The position numbers and the translations under genes are program-made. Shown in pieces: positions 42,143 to 51,215 of a stretch of 64,000 bases of DNA. Source of the DNA: Paraburkholderia fungorum (GTDB taxonomy: Bacteria > Pseudomonadota > Gammaproteobacteria > Burkholderiales > Burkholderiaceae); contig NZ_FNKP01000003.1 in the NCBI RefSeq assembly GCF_900099835.1, forward strand, positions 1,302,001-1,366,000, read 5' to 3'. How positions within the stretch are numbered: the first letter of the stretch is position 1; every line of letters starts with the position of its first letter. Under the pieces are notes generated by a model, which was given only the letters and a program-made list of their open reading frames with translations, had not been told where the DNA came from and did no database searches.

Positions 42143-43030
42143 ATGGACAAGCAACTGCAAGAACTGAGAGCACTGGCTTCCGGGGCCGAGAACAGGCGCA
42201 CGGAAACCGGCATTCCGCGTATCGCGATGGTCCAGGGTGAAATCCCCGAGCACCAGCTCGCCGCTGTCTACGATCCAATGGTCAACCTGATCCTGACGGG
42301 ATCCAAAACGATGACGGTCGGCGACCGGACCTTTCGCTATGACCCGGCGACCTACTTCGTCATGTCTGTCGATCTGCCGGCCGTCGGGTCCGTCCATCCG
42401 GCCGCGACTGGCGAACCGTATCTTGCGGTCAGCCTGACTCTCGACTCCGCTATCGTCGCGGCGCTTATCCGCGATTTGCCCGCGCAGGTCTGCAGCACGC
42501 TGTTCGGTTCGGGGTTCTCGGTTGCGCCGGTTAATGGCGAGCTTCTCGACGCCTGGATTCGCATGCTCCGGCTGATGGAGCGGCCGGACGAGATCGCAGT
42601 GCTCGCACCGGCTTACGAGCGGGAGATTCTGTTCCGGGTGCTTCAGGGGCCGCTCGGCTGGATGCTGCGAGACATCGCCTCGCCGGACACGGCGCTTGCG
42701 CGGATCGGTGTCGCAATCAACTGGATACGACGCAACTTTACCGAGCCGATCAGGGTGGATGCGCTGGCCGAAATGGCGGCATTGAGCGTGTCGGCGTTTC
42801 ATCGCCATTTCAAGGCAGTGACGGCGTTAAGTCCGTTGCAGTATCAGAAGCGAATCCGGTTGTTGCACGCGCGGTCGCAACTGATCTCAGGGCAGGGAAG
42901 CGCGACGTCGATCGCATTCGGGGTGGGCTACGAAAGCCCTAATCAGTTCAGCCGGGAATATGCCCGTCTGTTCGGCTTGCCGCCTTCCAGAGACCTTGCG
43001 AGAGCGACGCAAGAACTTCGGAACGTATGA
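42143..43030 (+). CDS. AraC-family transcriptional regulator (AraC_N type)
   Basis: A 295-residue regulator. The N-terminal AraC_N cupin-like domain includes LAAVYDPMVNLILTGSKTMT and FRYDPATYFVMSVDLPAVGS. The C-terminal double helix-turn-helix has MAALSVSAFHRHFKAVTALS and IAFGVGYESPNQFSREYARL. This subgroup usually lies next to, and activates, short-chain oxidoreductase genes. It is divergent from the SDR pseudogene and the operon at 39508-41787, with 135 bases between start codons, and is the likely controller. Confidence 0.88.
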   Translation: MDKQLQELRALASGAENRRTETGIPRIAMVQGEIPEHQLAAVYDPMVNLILTGSKTMTVGDRTFRYDPATYFVMSVDLPAVGSVHPAATGEPYLAVSLTLDSAIVAALIRDLPAQVCSTLFGSGFSVAPVNGELLDAWIRMLRLMERPDEIAVLAPAYEREILFRVLQGPLGWMLRDIASPDTALARIGVAINWIRRNFTEPIRVDALAEMAALSVSAFHRHFKAVTALSPLQYQKRIRLLHARSQLISGQGSATSIAFGVGYESPNQFSREYARLFGLPPSRDLARATQELRNV

Positions 43031-44483
43031 GAACCCTGCGAAAGATCTGGCTCGGGCGGTTTTGGCCCCGCGAATCGGACATCCCACGCGAACCTTCGTT
43101 GAAAGGTATGACGCGGTCATCCGTATTCGGCCGCTCGATCATCAGGTATCTGAATGGTTTGGTCGATAGAACCCGTTAGTTGGCGGAGTAGGGACATGAC
43201 GAAAAGGCTTGCCAGAAAAGGGTTTCAGGCGTTCGAGCAATGTCCGTGGAATAGGTCGATGATTCTGAGGTTGGCGGCGCCGGAACCTCGGCGAACTTTT
43301 CAGGGGACGATTCCCTATTCGGCCATTGCGGTCACTGGGGCGTGCCGCTTGTGCGTCAGCAATGTGGCGGAATGCTGACGCTGGCCACAGCGACCAATTC
43401 AACGGCAGCATCCTGCATTTGCGAACTCACCCTCCCGATCCACTTCGGTCAGATAGGTTTCTCCAAACCGGTCACCCAGCCAGATTCAGATTTTCGATCT
43501 GGAGCATCGATAAGCAGGCGCTGGGAACCTCATCCTATCGGCCAGTTTGAGACGTTCGTCACTGCGGCTTCAATGTTGACAATGACGGCCTGATTGCCTC
43601 TATCATCTCGATATCCTAGGGCCATCGCGGCTCAACAATCACGACTACACCTCGGTCGGGCCACCGCTATGCGGTTTTGATCCTTAACCGCGGCCTTAGT
43701 CCCGTCGACGATATTTAGAGATCACATGGCCGCCCCAACCGATAAGACCATAAATGAGCGTGGATGTCGTGATGAAAATCACGAACAATTTCTCTGATGT
43801 ATTAACAAAGAAGTGGATAGCCACTGCAGTGGCAACGAATACATAAAACCCCAGAAAAATGTTGCTTCGCGGGTGTCGCGTCGGGCAAGTCTTTGAGGAT
43901 TTCATCGGCCGTTTCATGTTGATGTTGTCTGTCAAACCGTGTTGGTGTGTACGTTCCTTCGAGTCCTATTCTCGCCGCAGCACCTTGGAATTTTTTTTCA
44001 AAGATAAATGCATTATTGCAATGGCTTACCAGACCGGGCGAGCGTTGCGGAAGCGCTCATTGCCGCCGGTCATGCCGCCCGGCAATCGCTCGGCATGTTC
44101 GGATATCCGCTGTAGTCTGTGAGCGCAATACCAACTATCGGGGAGTGCCAAGAACGACAGGTAGGCGCTTGTCTGGCTCCTATGATCTGATGACCGTTGT
44201 TGAGTAGCGTCAGCGTCCCTAAAGGGCCGTCAACACTCATTCACCTCCTTCCGAAACCCGACACTCGCCCGCATCGCATTCCGAACGACTGGAAAGCGGT
44301 GCGTCGCTGTCGCGCGGCAGCTGAACTACGAACATCGGCAGTCGCGCGAACTCTGCTCATGGTGAGTCCGTCAAGTTGCAGCGACGATGCGTCATTCCTG
44401 AGCCTTCCCGTTGGGACGGTCAAACTTCGGTTGTGCCGGGTAATCGGCCATTCGACCTGGCGGATATTCCCGGCAGCTGTTAT
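43031..44483. other. Long gene-poor stretch
   Basis: About 1.45 kb between the AraC gene and the end of the three-gene oxidoreductase operon. Apart from one possible small membrane protein (43696-43917) no frame has recognisable motifs. Base composition drops locally around 43700-44050. No transposase, tRNA or attachment site was recognised. It looks like decayed accessory DNA. Confidence 0.45.
43696..43917 (-). CDS. Possible small two-helix membrane protein
   Basis: A 73-residue frame from ATG 43917; a TTG start at 43935 is also possible. After a basic N-terminus, two hydrophobic helices are visible (NIFLGFYVFVATAVAIHFFV and LFVIFITTSTLIYGLIGWGG), ending with a basic tail SKYRRRD that fits the positive-inside rule. 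No clear ribosome site precedes it and no family was recognised. The composition is lower in G+C than its surroundings. Confidence 0.4.
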   Translation of the reverse strand: MKRPMKSSKTCPTRHPRSNIFLGFYVFVATAVAIHFFVNTSEKLFVIFITTSTLIYGLIGWGGHVISKYRRRD

Positions 44484-45083
44484 TCATCGGTCGAACTTGA
44501 TCAAGTCCTTGAAGATCAGTTGCCCCCAGCTAGTTCCGCGAGCATGAACGAGCAGCCCGCCTTCAGAAATCCCGCCAAGTTCGACTGGCGCGAAACCGAG
44601 TCTTGCCGCAAGCGCACCAACTTCCGTTGCGGCGCGGTTGTCGTCGCTCGAGAGAAACACGACTCTCCGGCCACCGTGTACGGCCGGGTCCTGGCCAAGG
44701 ACGGCCGCGACCAGATGGTTGAACCCTTTGACCAGATCGGCACCGGTGAACGCCTTCGCGACGACCGCCGAGGATGGATGCCCGTCCAGCTCCTCAAGCG
44801 GGGCTTGCGTGTTCATTGCGTCGATGATGATCTTCCCTTTCCAGTCGGTCAGCGTCTTTGCGACCTCCGGGTGCGACTCGAAACGGACAGCCAGAAAGAC
44901 GACTTCCGCTTTGACGGCTTCCGTCAGAGTTGTGGGAATGATCGTGGGCCCGATCGCGGCCGCATCGGATGCAAAGCTCGCCGGGTCACGCGTGGTTGCA
45001 ACGGATACTTCGATGCCGCTGCGGGCAAACGCCTTGGCCAGAGCCTGGCCGATCTTGCCGAAACCGATGATTGCGTAGCTCAT
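44484..45083 (-). CDS. NADPH-dependent F420-reductase-like NAD(P)-binding protein
   Basis: A 199-residue protein from ATG 45083, preceded by a strong AAGGAGAA. The Rossmann start is MSYAIIGFGKIGQALAKAFA, with later VFLAVRFESHPEVAKTLTDW, IIIDAMNTQAPLEELDG and AKAFTGADLVKGFNHL. This is the short coenzyme-F420 NADP-oxidoreductase-like (ProC-related) family found in bacteria lacking F420, where it acts as an NADPH-linked reductase. It is last in a three-gene operon with two SDR genes. The substrate is unknown. Confidence 0.8.
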   Translation of the reverse strand: MSYAIIGFGKIGQALAKAFARSGIEVSVATTRDPASFASDAAAIGPTIIPTTLTEAVKAEVVFLAVRFESHPEVAKTLTDWKGKIIIDAMNTQAPLEELDGHPSSAVVAKAFTGADLVKGFNHLVAAVLGQDPAVHGGRRVVFLSSDDNRAATEVGALAARLGFAPVELGGISEGGLLVHARGTSWGQLIFKDLIKFDR

Positions 45084-45111
45084 GAGATTCTCCTTTGGTT
45101 TTCCTGCGCGG

Positions 45112-45879
45112 TCAGAGCTTGTAGCCGCCGCTCGCTTCAATCGTCTGGCCGGTCACCCAGTGACCATCGTCGGAAGCCAGGAACGCCACGACGGCGGCGA
45201 TTTCTGAAGGTTCGCCGAAGCGTCCCAGCGCGATTTCGGCCTCGACTGCCTTCACGAGCTCGGGATTCTCCCGGAAGGCGGCGTTCGCGTCCGTCCGCGT
45301 GTAGCCCGGCGCGACAGCGTTCGCAGTAATTCCGCGCGGCCCCAGCTCGGCCGCGAGCGTGTGGGTCAGGTTGTTGATGGCCGCTTTGGCCATCGAGTAG
45401 ACGGGTGCTGCCGTGACGGGCTTCGTGGCGGCAGCAGAAGAGATGTTGATGATGCGTCCACCATCGGCGAGACGATCCAGAGCGGCCTGAACGATGAAGA
45501 AAGGTGCGCGGGCGTACACCGCCATCAGGGTGTCCCAACTGTCCGGTGTCGCGTCCCTGAAGCCGACCCAGCCAGAATTGCCGGCGTTGTTGACCAGAAT
45601 GTCGAGGGCTTTGCTTCCGTTGCGCCGGGTAAATTCGTCGTCGAGTTTCTCGAACAGGGCCGGGACGCTCGCCGGATCAACGAGATCTGCATGGATCGCG
45701 AACGCAGCGCCTCCGGCTTTCTCGATTGCCGCGACTGCCTCGTCTGCTGCCGATTGACTGGCGTTGTAGCTCAGTGCGACCGTCGCACCGTCCTTTGCAA
45801 GACGTTCGGCGATGGCGCGGCCGATGCCACGCGATGCTCCGGTAACGAGAGCGGTTTTGCCCTTTAGTGAGTGTGCCAT
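45112..45879 (-). CDS. Short-chain dehydrogenase/reductase (SDR family)
   Basis: A 255-residue classical SDR from ATG 45879. The cofactor motif is TGASRGIG, then NNAGNSG, catalytic Ser in IINISSAAA and YSMAK (YxxxK), with C-terminal GHWVTGQTIEASGGYKL. The family reduces carbonyls or oxidises alcohols with NAD(P)H. It starts 13 bases after the stop of the second SDR gene. The frame continues upstream through that gene's end, but the ATG gives the normal start. Confidence 0.9.
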   Translation of the reverse strand: MAHSLKGKTALVTGASRGIGRAIAERLAKDGATVALSYNASQSAADEAVAAIEKAGGAAFAIHADLVDPASVPALFEKLDDEFTRRNGSKALDILVNNAGNSGWVGFRDATPDSWDTLMAVYARAPFFIVQAALDRLADGGRIINISSAAATKPVTAAPVYSMAKAAINNLTHTLAAELGPRGITANAVAPGYTRTDANAAFRENPELVKAVEAEIALGRFGEPSEIAAVVAFLASDDGHWVTGQTIEASGGYKL

Positions 45880-45892
45880 TTGATTGCTCTCC

Positions 45893-46627
45893 TCAAAGTT
45901 GCGCCAGACCGCCGTCAACGGCAACCTCGCTGGCTGTCATGAAGCTGCTGTCCGACGATGCGAGAAAGGCCGCCACCGCCCCGATCTCCGCCGGGTCAGC
46001 CATGCGCAGGAGCGGAGTCATCGAGGCGAAGACCTTCTGGCCTTCCTCGCCTAGCGCCTCCTTCGCGAGTTCGGTCGCGGTCGCCCCGGGTGACAGCACG
46101 TTGACCCGGATGCCGCTGCCCTTCAGGTCTTCCGCCCAGCTCCGGGCGAGGTTGCGCACCGCCGCCTTGCTCGCGCTGTAGGCGCTCATTGCCGGGGCGC
46201 CGGTCGTGCCGGCGCTCGATCCGGTCAGGATGATCGAACCGCCCTGGCTCATCAGCGGCAGCGCTTTCTGGACCGTGAAAATGGTGCCCTTCACGTTGGT
46301 GTCGAAGGTTTCGTCGATGTGTTCAGCGGTAATCTTCCCGAGCGGAAGCATGCTTCCCGCCCCGGCATTGGCGAAGACGATGTCGAGGGTCCCACGTTCG
46401 GCCTTTACCGCCGCGTACAGTCGATCGAGATCCGCCAGATCGGAGACCGAGCCCTTCACCGCGCGGGCTTTCGGCCCGAGGTCGGCCACGGCCGCATCGA
46501 GCGCTGCTTGCCGGCGGCCGAAGATAAATACGAACGCGCCCTCGTCGATGAAGCGCTTTGCCGCCGCGCGGCCGATGCCGGTCGCGCCGCCGGTGATTAC
46601 GGCAGTCTTTCCATTTAACCTGTTCAT
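45893..46627 (-). CDS. Short-chain dehydrogenase/reductase (SDR family)
   Basis: A 244-residue classical SDR with TGGATGIG, a NAG motif (FANAGAGSM), catalytic Ser in IILTGSSAGT, YSASK, and the terminal SEVAVDGGLAQL. It is the first gene of the three-gene oxidoreductase operon and is divergent from a LysR gene. The arrangement with a LysR regulator and the F420-reductase-like gene is common for stress- or xenobiotic-inducible reductase sets. The substrate is unknown. Confidence 0.9.
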   Translation of the reverse strand: MNRLNGKTAVITGGATGIGRAAAKRFIDEGAFVFIFGRRQAALDAAVADLGPKARAVKGSVSDLADLDRLYAAVKAERGTLDIVFANAGAGSMLPLGKITAEHIDETFDTNVKGTIFTVQKALPLMSQGGSIILTGSSAGTTGAPAMSAYSASKAAVRNLARSWAEDLKGSGIRVNVLSPGATATELAKEALGEEGQKVFASMTPLLRMADPAEIGAVAAFLASSDSSFMTASEVAVDGGLAQL

Positions 46628-46713
46628 GTGATGCGTCCTTCAAAACAAAGTGAGAACCTCGATTCTGGAACGCTTGATTGATGAAGACAATTGACTGAAT
46701 ATCTATCAATCCC

Positions 46714-46728
46714 ATCTACTTTTTAGAT
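46714..46728. promoter_or_regulatory. Candidate LysR box (T-N11-A) in the divergent promoter
   Basis: ATCTA (46714-46718), five bases, TAGAT (46724-46728) is a dyad of the T-N11-A form used by LysR regulators. It ends four bases before the LysR start codon at 46733 and about 87 bases upstream of the SDR start at 46627, so binding could both activate the operon and repress the regulator. A partial ATCTATC copy lies at 46701. Confidence 0.55.
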
Positions 46729-46732
46729 AGCC

Positions 46733-47674
46733 ATGCTCGACAACGTTACGATCAATCAACTTCGGGCTTTTGTTGCCGTGTGCGACCAAGGCAGCTTTTC
46801 CGGGGCTGCGCGCGAATTGATGCGTGCGCAGTCGGCCATCAGTCACGCAGTCAACGCGCTCGAAACTGCCTTTGACGTCTTGCTGTTCGAGCGCAACACG
46901 CGCAAAGCGACGCTGACTCCTGCGGGCCGCAGCCTCCTGCCCGATGCGCGCGGCGTGATCTCCCGCACCGAGGAAATGAAGATGCGCGCGGTGTCGATTG
47001 CCGAAGCCGGTGTGCCGCAGGTCTCGATTGCCGTCGATACCTATTTCCCGCGTGCGCTTCTGATCGAATCTCTGCTTACGCTTCAGGCGGACTTTCCGAC
47101 GATCGCCATCAATCTGCGCATGACAACGATGCAGGGAGGCGAGCGTCTGCTTCTCGACGGCGCGTGCGCGTTGGCGGTGACGATCGCGGATGTGCCGGAA
47201 CTGGGCTCAGGTGCGATAGAAAGGCTGCATCTATGTGACGCGCAAATGGTGACGGTCTGTGCGCCATCGCATCCGCTAGCCGCCATTGCAGGGCCGGTCC
47301 CTCGCGAGGAATTCGGCCGGCACATTCAGCTTGTCGTCACCGACAATCAACCCGATGCGGAAAAGACACAACAGGGGGTCGCCAGTGAGCGCCAGTGGCT
47401 CGTGAACGACCTCGGCGCGAAGCACGATTTGCTGAAGGCAGGCCTGTGCTGGGGGCACATGCCGCATCATCTGGTCGCGGAAGACCTGGCGACGGGAACG
47501 CTGGTCGAACTCCGACGGCGCGCATGGCACATGCGCCCCCTCACGTTCATGATCTCGCAGCGACGCGGGTACTCGTTTTCCGAATGCGAGACACGGCTGG
47601 TCGAGCTCTTTGGCAAGCGTCGTCCCTCCACGAAGGGTGGGAAGACCATGGCCCGCGTCAAGCGTGGTCGATGA
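46733..47674 (+). CDS. LysR-family transcriptional regulator
   Basis: A 313-residue LysR protein: LRAFVAVCDQGSFSGAAREL and AISHAVNALETAFDVLLFER form the DNA-binding domain, and the effector domain follows from about residue 90. It is divergent from the SDR operon. Almost no Shine-Dalgarno precedes ATG 46733, perhaps because the operator-like dyad occupies that space. Confidence 0.88.
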   Translation: MLDNVTINQLRAFVAVCDQGSFSGAARELMRAQSAISHAVNALETAFDVLLFERNTRKATLTPAGRSLLPDARGVISRTEEMKMRAVSIAEAGVPQVSIAVDTYFPRALLIESLLTLQADFPTIAINLRMTTMQGGERLLLDGACALAVTIADVPELGSGAIERLHLCDAQMVTVCAPSHPLAAIAGPVPREEFGRHIQLVVTDNQPDAEKTQQGVASERQWLVNDLGAKHDLLKAGLCWGHMPHHLVAEDLATGTLVELRRRAWHMRPLTFMISQRRGYSFSECETRLVELFGKRRPSTKGGKTMARVKRGR

Positions 47675-47805
47675 TGGGTTGTTCCGCGAAGTGGCGGTTC
47701 AGGACGTGGTGTGGGTACTGGTCAGGTTCCGCCAACACCGGCCATTCCCTTTGTTCGCCCAAATCGGTGACAATCCCGCAAGTGCAAAATCACCAAGGAA
47801 TTGGG

Positions 47806-48354
47806 ATGACAGCAATTGTTCCTTTGACGGTCTCTGATTTCGAACGTCGGGCGGAGCATATGAACCGGCAGATCGCTGAATCAGGACGCGATGGTCGTCC
47901 GTTTTTCTCTGCAATCGAATCCGTTGACTTCAAATCACCCGAGCGACGCGCACGTTTTGAAAAGGGCTTGGCAAACCCTTTGGCTCAGCCGACATGGTTG
48001 CGAGCGTGGGCAGTGGAATGTCCCGACTCGCGCTTCATAGCACATCTCGATTTATCCGGATCGGGCATATCGACGGAGTTACATCGTGCAAGCCTTGGCA
48101 TTGGAGTCGAGGAGAGTTTTTACCGCAAGGGCTTAGGGCGGCGGTTGATGAAAGAGGCTATAGATTTCGCTATGCGCAATGGCATCGAATGGATAGACCT
48201 TTCCGTGTTCAGCGACAACTATGCCGCGATTGAACTTTACCGCTCTTTGAGTTTCGTCGAAGTCGGACGACGGATGGACAGGTTTCGGATATTCGGGCGC
48301 TCTGTTGACGACGTCACGATGACCCTGCGGATCGGAAGGTTAGTAACGGTCTAG
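47806..48354 (+). CDS. GNAT-family N-acetyltransferase
   Basis: A 182-residue protein from ATG 47806 with AAGGAA at 47795-47800. GNAT core: substrate strand ASLGIGVEESFYRKGLGRRL gives the acetyl-CoA-binding GxGxxL-type loop, followed by IEWIDLSVFSDNYAAIELYR and the late SLSFVEVGRRMDRF. GNAT enzymes acetylate amines of small molecules or proteins. The long frame upstream is antisense or shadow to the LysR gene. It stands alone and its substrate is unknown. Confidence 0.85.
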   Translation: MTAIVPLTVSDFERRAEHMNRQIAESGRDGRPFFSAIESVDFKSPERRARFEKGLANPLAQPTWLRAWAVECPDSRFIAHLDLSGSGISTELHRASLGIGVEESFYRKGLGRRLMKEAIDFAMRNGIEWIDLSVFSDNYAAIELYRSLSFVEVGRRMDRFRIFGRSVDDVTMTLRIGRLVTV

Positions 48355-48463
48355 CACCGGCCACATGCGGTCATCGGGTTGCGAACTCGAAAGCCGACGT
48401 TCGAGGCTTTGAGCACTGCACAGAATGCTTCTTTCTCACTTGGATACGGCAAAAAGCTGAGCA

Positions 48464-48991
48464 TTAGGACGAAGCTCGTTGAGTCGGATATTTCTCCCAT
48501 CCTGCATCTTTGATATTGAGCAACTGCGCAATAGAAGCGCGAAGTTCATTAACTCTCGACTCTTGTTCGCCACGCGCGAGTGCAAATTCCTGTGTCGACA
48601 TGTAAGTCGTCTGAACCTCGATTGTGTCCCAGGAGTTTTCAACTCCGAGTTCCAGCGTTAGACCCTGTATGGTCCAACGTGATCGAATCCAGCGTACCGC
48701 ATCGATATCGATCAGTTTTGCGTGTACCCGGGCATCTACGATCCATCGCTCGATGCGCATTGACCGTGGATGACTTGTGAACACACATACTTCACTTGAA
48801 AGCAGTCCCAGCAGCCAAACCACGCTACATACTGCGGCAGCAACAGTGGTCGCCGTGACGGAAAGAAAATGGCCTGCTCGGAGCGCGAAAATCACCAAAA
48901 AACAAACCATTAACACGACAAGCACAGACAACGCTTTTCCCGATGTGCGCGGGATCGTTAGCGTCTTGTTTTTAGTATCGGCATCGTCCAT
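48464..48991 (-). CDS. Uncharacterised membrane protein with two N-terminal helices
   Basis: A 175-residue protein. Two hydrophobic helices (ALSVLVVLMVCFLVIFALRA and TTVAAAVCSVVWLLGLLSSE) are followed by a soluble domain containing WIRSRWTIQGLTLELGVENS. The topology resembles small membrane proteins of the DUF2244/PH-like type, but I do not recognise a family. No neighbour suggests a role. Confidence 0.6.
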   Translation of the reverse strand: MDDADTKNKTLTIPRTSGKALSVLVVLMVCFLVIFALRAGHFLSVTATTVAAAVCSVVWLLGLLSSEVCVFTSHPRSMRIERWIVDARVHAKLIDIDAVRWIRSRWTIQGLTLELGVENSWDTIEVQTTYMSTQEFALARGEQESRVNELRASIAQLLNIKDAGWEKYPTQRASS

Positions 48992-49468
48992 GGTCGTCGC
49001 CCCCGTTGGTAATATTCACTGCTCTTTCGGCTTGATATCGGGACGATATTAACATTCTCTCTTTGGCTCTCTTGCATAGGCTTTCAAAGCGATGCCATGA
49101 CCTGCGTGGGGCCATCAATGGCAGCTAGCAAACGACGTGCGAGTCCGTTCCGGGTCCCCTAGGGGCGGTCGTCCGCAACAGCTCGCGGACGTGCCGATGC
49201 AAGATGCAGTGTGCGGCCACCAACCCGCCGTTCACATGCGTCGTCGGCTGGACGGTCAGGCGTTGGCTTCAGCCTGTAAGCGGCCGTCCGTTTGACAAAG
49301 ACACAATGCGCCTTCGTCGGCCCAAGCGGCCGCTTTGTTAGTGCCGTTGGAATGTGCCTCAAAAACCACGAAGCGGCCAACGCTGTTGTCACGGCCTCGC
49401 AGTGTTCGTAGTTGCTCCAGCGCAGAGTGCCGGCTTGGTATCAGACATAATCGCTTTTGTTATCGGCC
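48992..49468. other. Non-coding stretch before the MBL hydrolase gene
   Basis: The stretch lies between the start of the minus-strand membrane protein gene and the end of the MBL operon. Open frames here are short and motif-free. Repeated GCGGCCG-type words occur around 49280-49370, but no clear terminator was seen. Confidence 0.4.
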
Positions 49469-50314
49469 TCATGCTTCGGTCTCGTAATGCAGACCGTAGC
49501 TCCCGCTCGTTCGCTTGATTCGCGCGAAGCCTAGTTCCCCCAAATGCATACCGGCGATCAAAAGTCCCTCCGAGCTGACTAGGTCCAGAAGCCGTGATCG
49601 TGTATCTGCTGCCTGGGAAGGGTCTTGATCGAATGCAATCGATACGTCGGGCCGTTGAACCTGGATATGAGGAAAATGAACGATATCTCCCCATACAAGC
49701 ACGCCCTGATTATGGGATTCGAGAAGATATCCGGAGTGTCCATCTGTGTGCCCCCGCAGCGGCATCGCGCTAATACCGGGAAGGACTTCCCCCTCATCGA
49801 AAGTGCGAAGCTTGTCGCGGTAGCCGTCGAACACCTGACGCGCTATCGCAAAGTTACCGCGCGCACGCTCGCTGGCACGACTCAGATTTCCGTCATCCCG
49901 CCAGAATGCGACCTCTCGCTGATGAGTAACAAGCTCCGCATTCGGAAAGGCAATCTGTCCGGCTATGTCCACCAGTCCTCCGACATGGTCGGGATGGGCG
50001 TGTGTGAGCAGGATCGTGTCGATCTCGGCTGGTTCGACGCCGGCAAGCGATAAGTTGGTTTTCAGACGGCCGCCCCATTGCTTGATGCCTCCGGCCCCGC
50101 CGTCGATAAGAATTGTGCGGCCCGCTCCTCGTACCAGGTAGCAGTTGATATGCACAGCGGAGGGCTCCTTCTGCGCTGCATCGCTTTGCATTCTGGAGGC
50201 CTCGGACGGGTCGATATTCGACAGGAATTCCAGGCTCGCGGTGAGGTAGCCGTCGCTGATCGCGGTGATCGTGAAATCCCCGGCTTGCTGACTTGGAAAA
50301 GCAAAGGTGGACAT
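49469..50314 (-). CDS. Metallo-beta-lactamase-fold hydrolase
   Basis: A 281-residue protein with the MBL zinc motif THAHPDHVGG (residues about 104-113), then MPLRGHTDGHSGYLLESH and WGDIVHFPH, and a late His in LIAGMHLGELG. This is the lactonase/quorum-quenching-like MBL subgroup, although ordinary esterase or hydrolase roles are equally possible. A hydrophobic Tat/Sec-type signal is absent. It is last in a three-gene operon after a tautomerase-like and a dimeric-barrel protein, divergent from a LysR regulator. Confidence 0.83.
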   Translation of the reverse strand: MSTFAFPSQQAGDFTITAISDGYLTASLEFLSNIDPSEASRMQSDAAQKEPSAVHINCYLVRGAGRTILIDGGAGGIKQWGGRLKTNLSLAGVEPAEIDTILLTHAHPDHVGGLVDIAGQIAFPNAELVTHQREVAFWRDDGNLSRASERARGNFAIARQVFDGYRDKLRTFDEGEVLPGISAMPLRGHTDGHSGYLLESHNQGVLVWGDIVHFPHIQVQRPDVSIAFDQDPSQAADTRSRLLDLVSSEGLLIAGMHLGELGFARIKRTSGSYGLHYETEA

Positions 50315-50335
50315 GATGCGTCTCCGGAGGACTTT

Positions 50336-50662
50336 CTAATTTCGGGCGTGAATATTCGACGCGGGATAACCAAAACAACGGATGCGCGCCGTGACACCGG
50401 TGCAACGCGCGATGGCATCGTCCAACGCTTCCATGAACTGGTCCATGACTGCCGGCGTGCGAAACGTTTCGACGCGATATTGGATTTCCGCGAAGACGGG
50501 ATATCCGTGCCCATGCCGAACCTCGACATAGATGACATGAACGTTTTCGGGCGCCGCTTGAAGGACACCTGCGCAGAGTTCGACGCAGTCGCGGGACAGC
50601 TCAGCGAGCTTCTCATGAGGCGGCATGTGCTCCGCCGGGATATTTATCGTTACGTTGGGCAT
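50336..50662 (-). CDS. Tautomerase-superfamily protein
   Basis: A 108-residue protein that keeps the Pro-2 expected as the catalytic base of 4-oxalocrotonate-tautomerase/MIF-like enzymes (start MPNVTINIPAEHMPPHEKLA), with VIYVEVRHGHGYPVFAEIQY in the middle. At 108 residues it is longer than classical 60-residue tautomerases and fits the longer subgroup. The gene starts 7 bases after the stop of the upstream gene and ends 21 bases before the MBL gene. Confidence 0.75.
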   Translation of the reverse strand: MPNVTINIPAEHMPPHEKLAELSRDCVELCAGVLQAAPENVHVIYVEVRHGHGYPVFAEIQYRVETFRTPAVMDQFMEALDDAIARCTGVTARIRCFGYPASNIHARN

Positions 50663-50669
50663 CGCGGAT

Positions 50670-51215
50670 CTATTTCACCTGTTCTGCCGAAGCGCTTCGG
50701 GAGCTTGTCAGTTGCTCCGTCATCGGCGAATAGAGGTGGACGTCTTCAGACATTCTCCCGACAAGCTGGACGGCTTGCCGAGGCAATTTTGCGAGCCAGC
50801 GGCGTTTCGGAAACTTCTCCAGCGCAACGGCTTGCATCCCCAACGGGGTGAGGCCCATCTGGATCAGAGGTTCGGGGCCGTTTGCACAAAGCGCGAGGAG
50901 TTCGTCTGCGTTGACCGCCGGCGCAAGTCCGATATCGCTGTAGAGATTCCGGTGCCAGTCGATGATATGTTGCTGCCACTTCGCGAAATTGCCGCCGCCT
51001 TTCTGGCGATATTCGTCGCCTGTCAGAACATCGAGACCGTCGATCGTGTGAACGGCCAGGTAGACCGGGCAGCCGTCGCTGATCGACTTGAAGCGCTGCG
51101 ACGTATGAAAGCCGGTCACCGAAATGAGGGCGGGCAGCTTTTCAAGGCTGTAGAAGTCGTTCCATTCGGCTTCGCTGGTGGGATCGGCGAAGCTGCATTC
51201 TACGGTGTAGATCAT
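50670..51215 (-). CDS. Uncharacterised dimeric alpha/beta-barrel-like protein
   Basis: A 181-residue protein beginning MIYTVECSFADPTSEAEWND. The pattern with FYSLEKLPALISVTGFHTSQ and RFKSISDGCPVYLAVHTIDG resembles ABM/EthD-like dimeric barrels. The second half has no recognised motif. It is the first gene of the operon with the tautomerase and MBL genes; together these suggest a small-molecule degradation step. It is divergent from the LysR gene at 51381. Confidence 0.6.
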   Translation of the reverse strand: MIYTVECSFADPTSEAEWNDFYSLEKLPALISVTGFHTSQRFKSISDGCPVYLAVHTIDGLDVLTGDEYRQKGGGNFAKWQQHIIDWHRNLYSDIGLAPAVNADELLALCANGPEPLIQMGLTPLGMQAVALEKFPKRRWLAKLPRQAVQLVGRMSEDVHLYSPMTEQLTSSRSASAEQVK

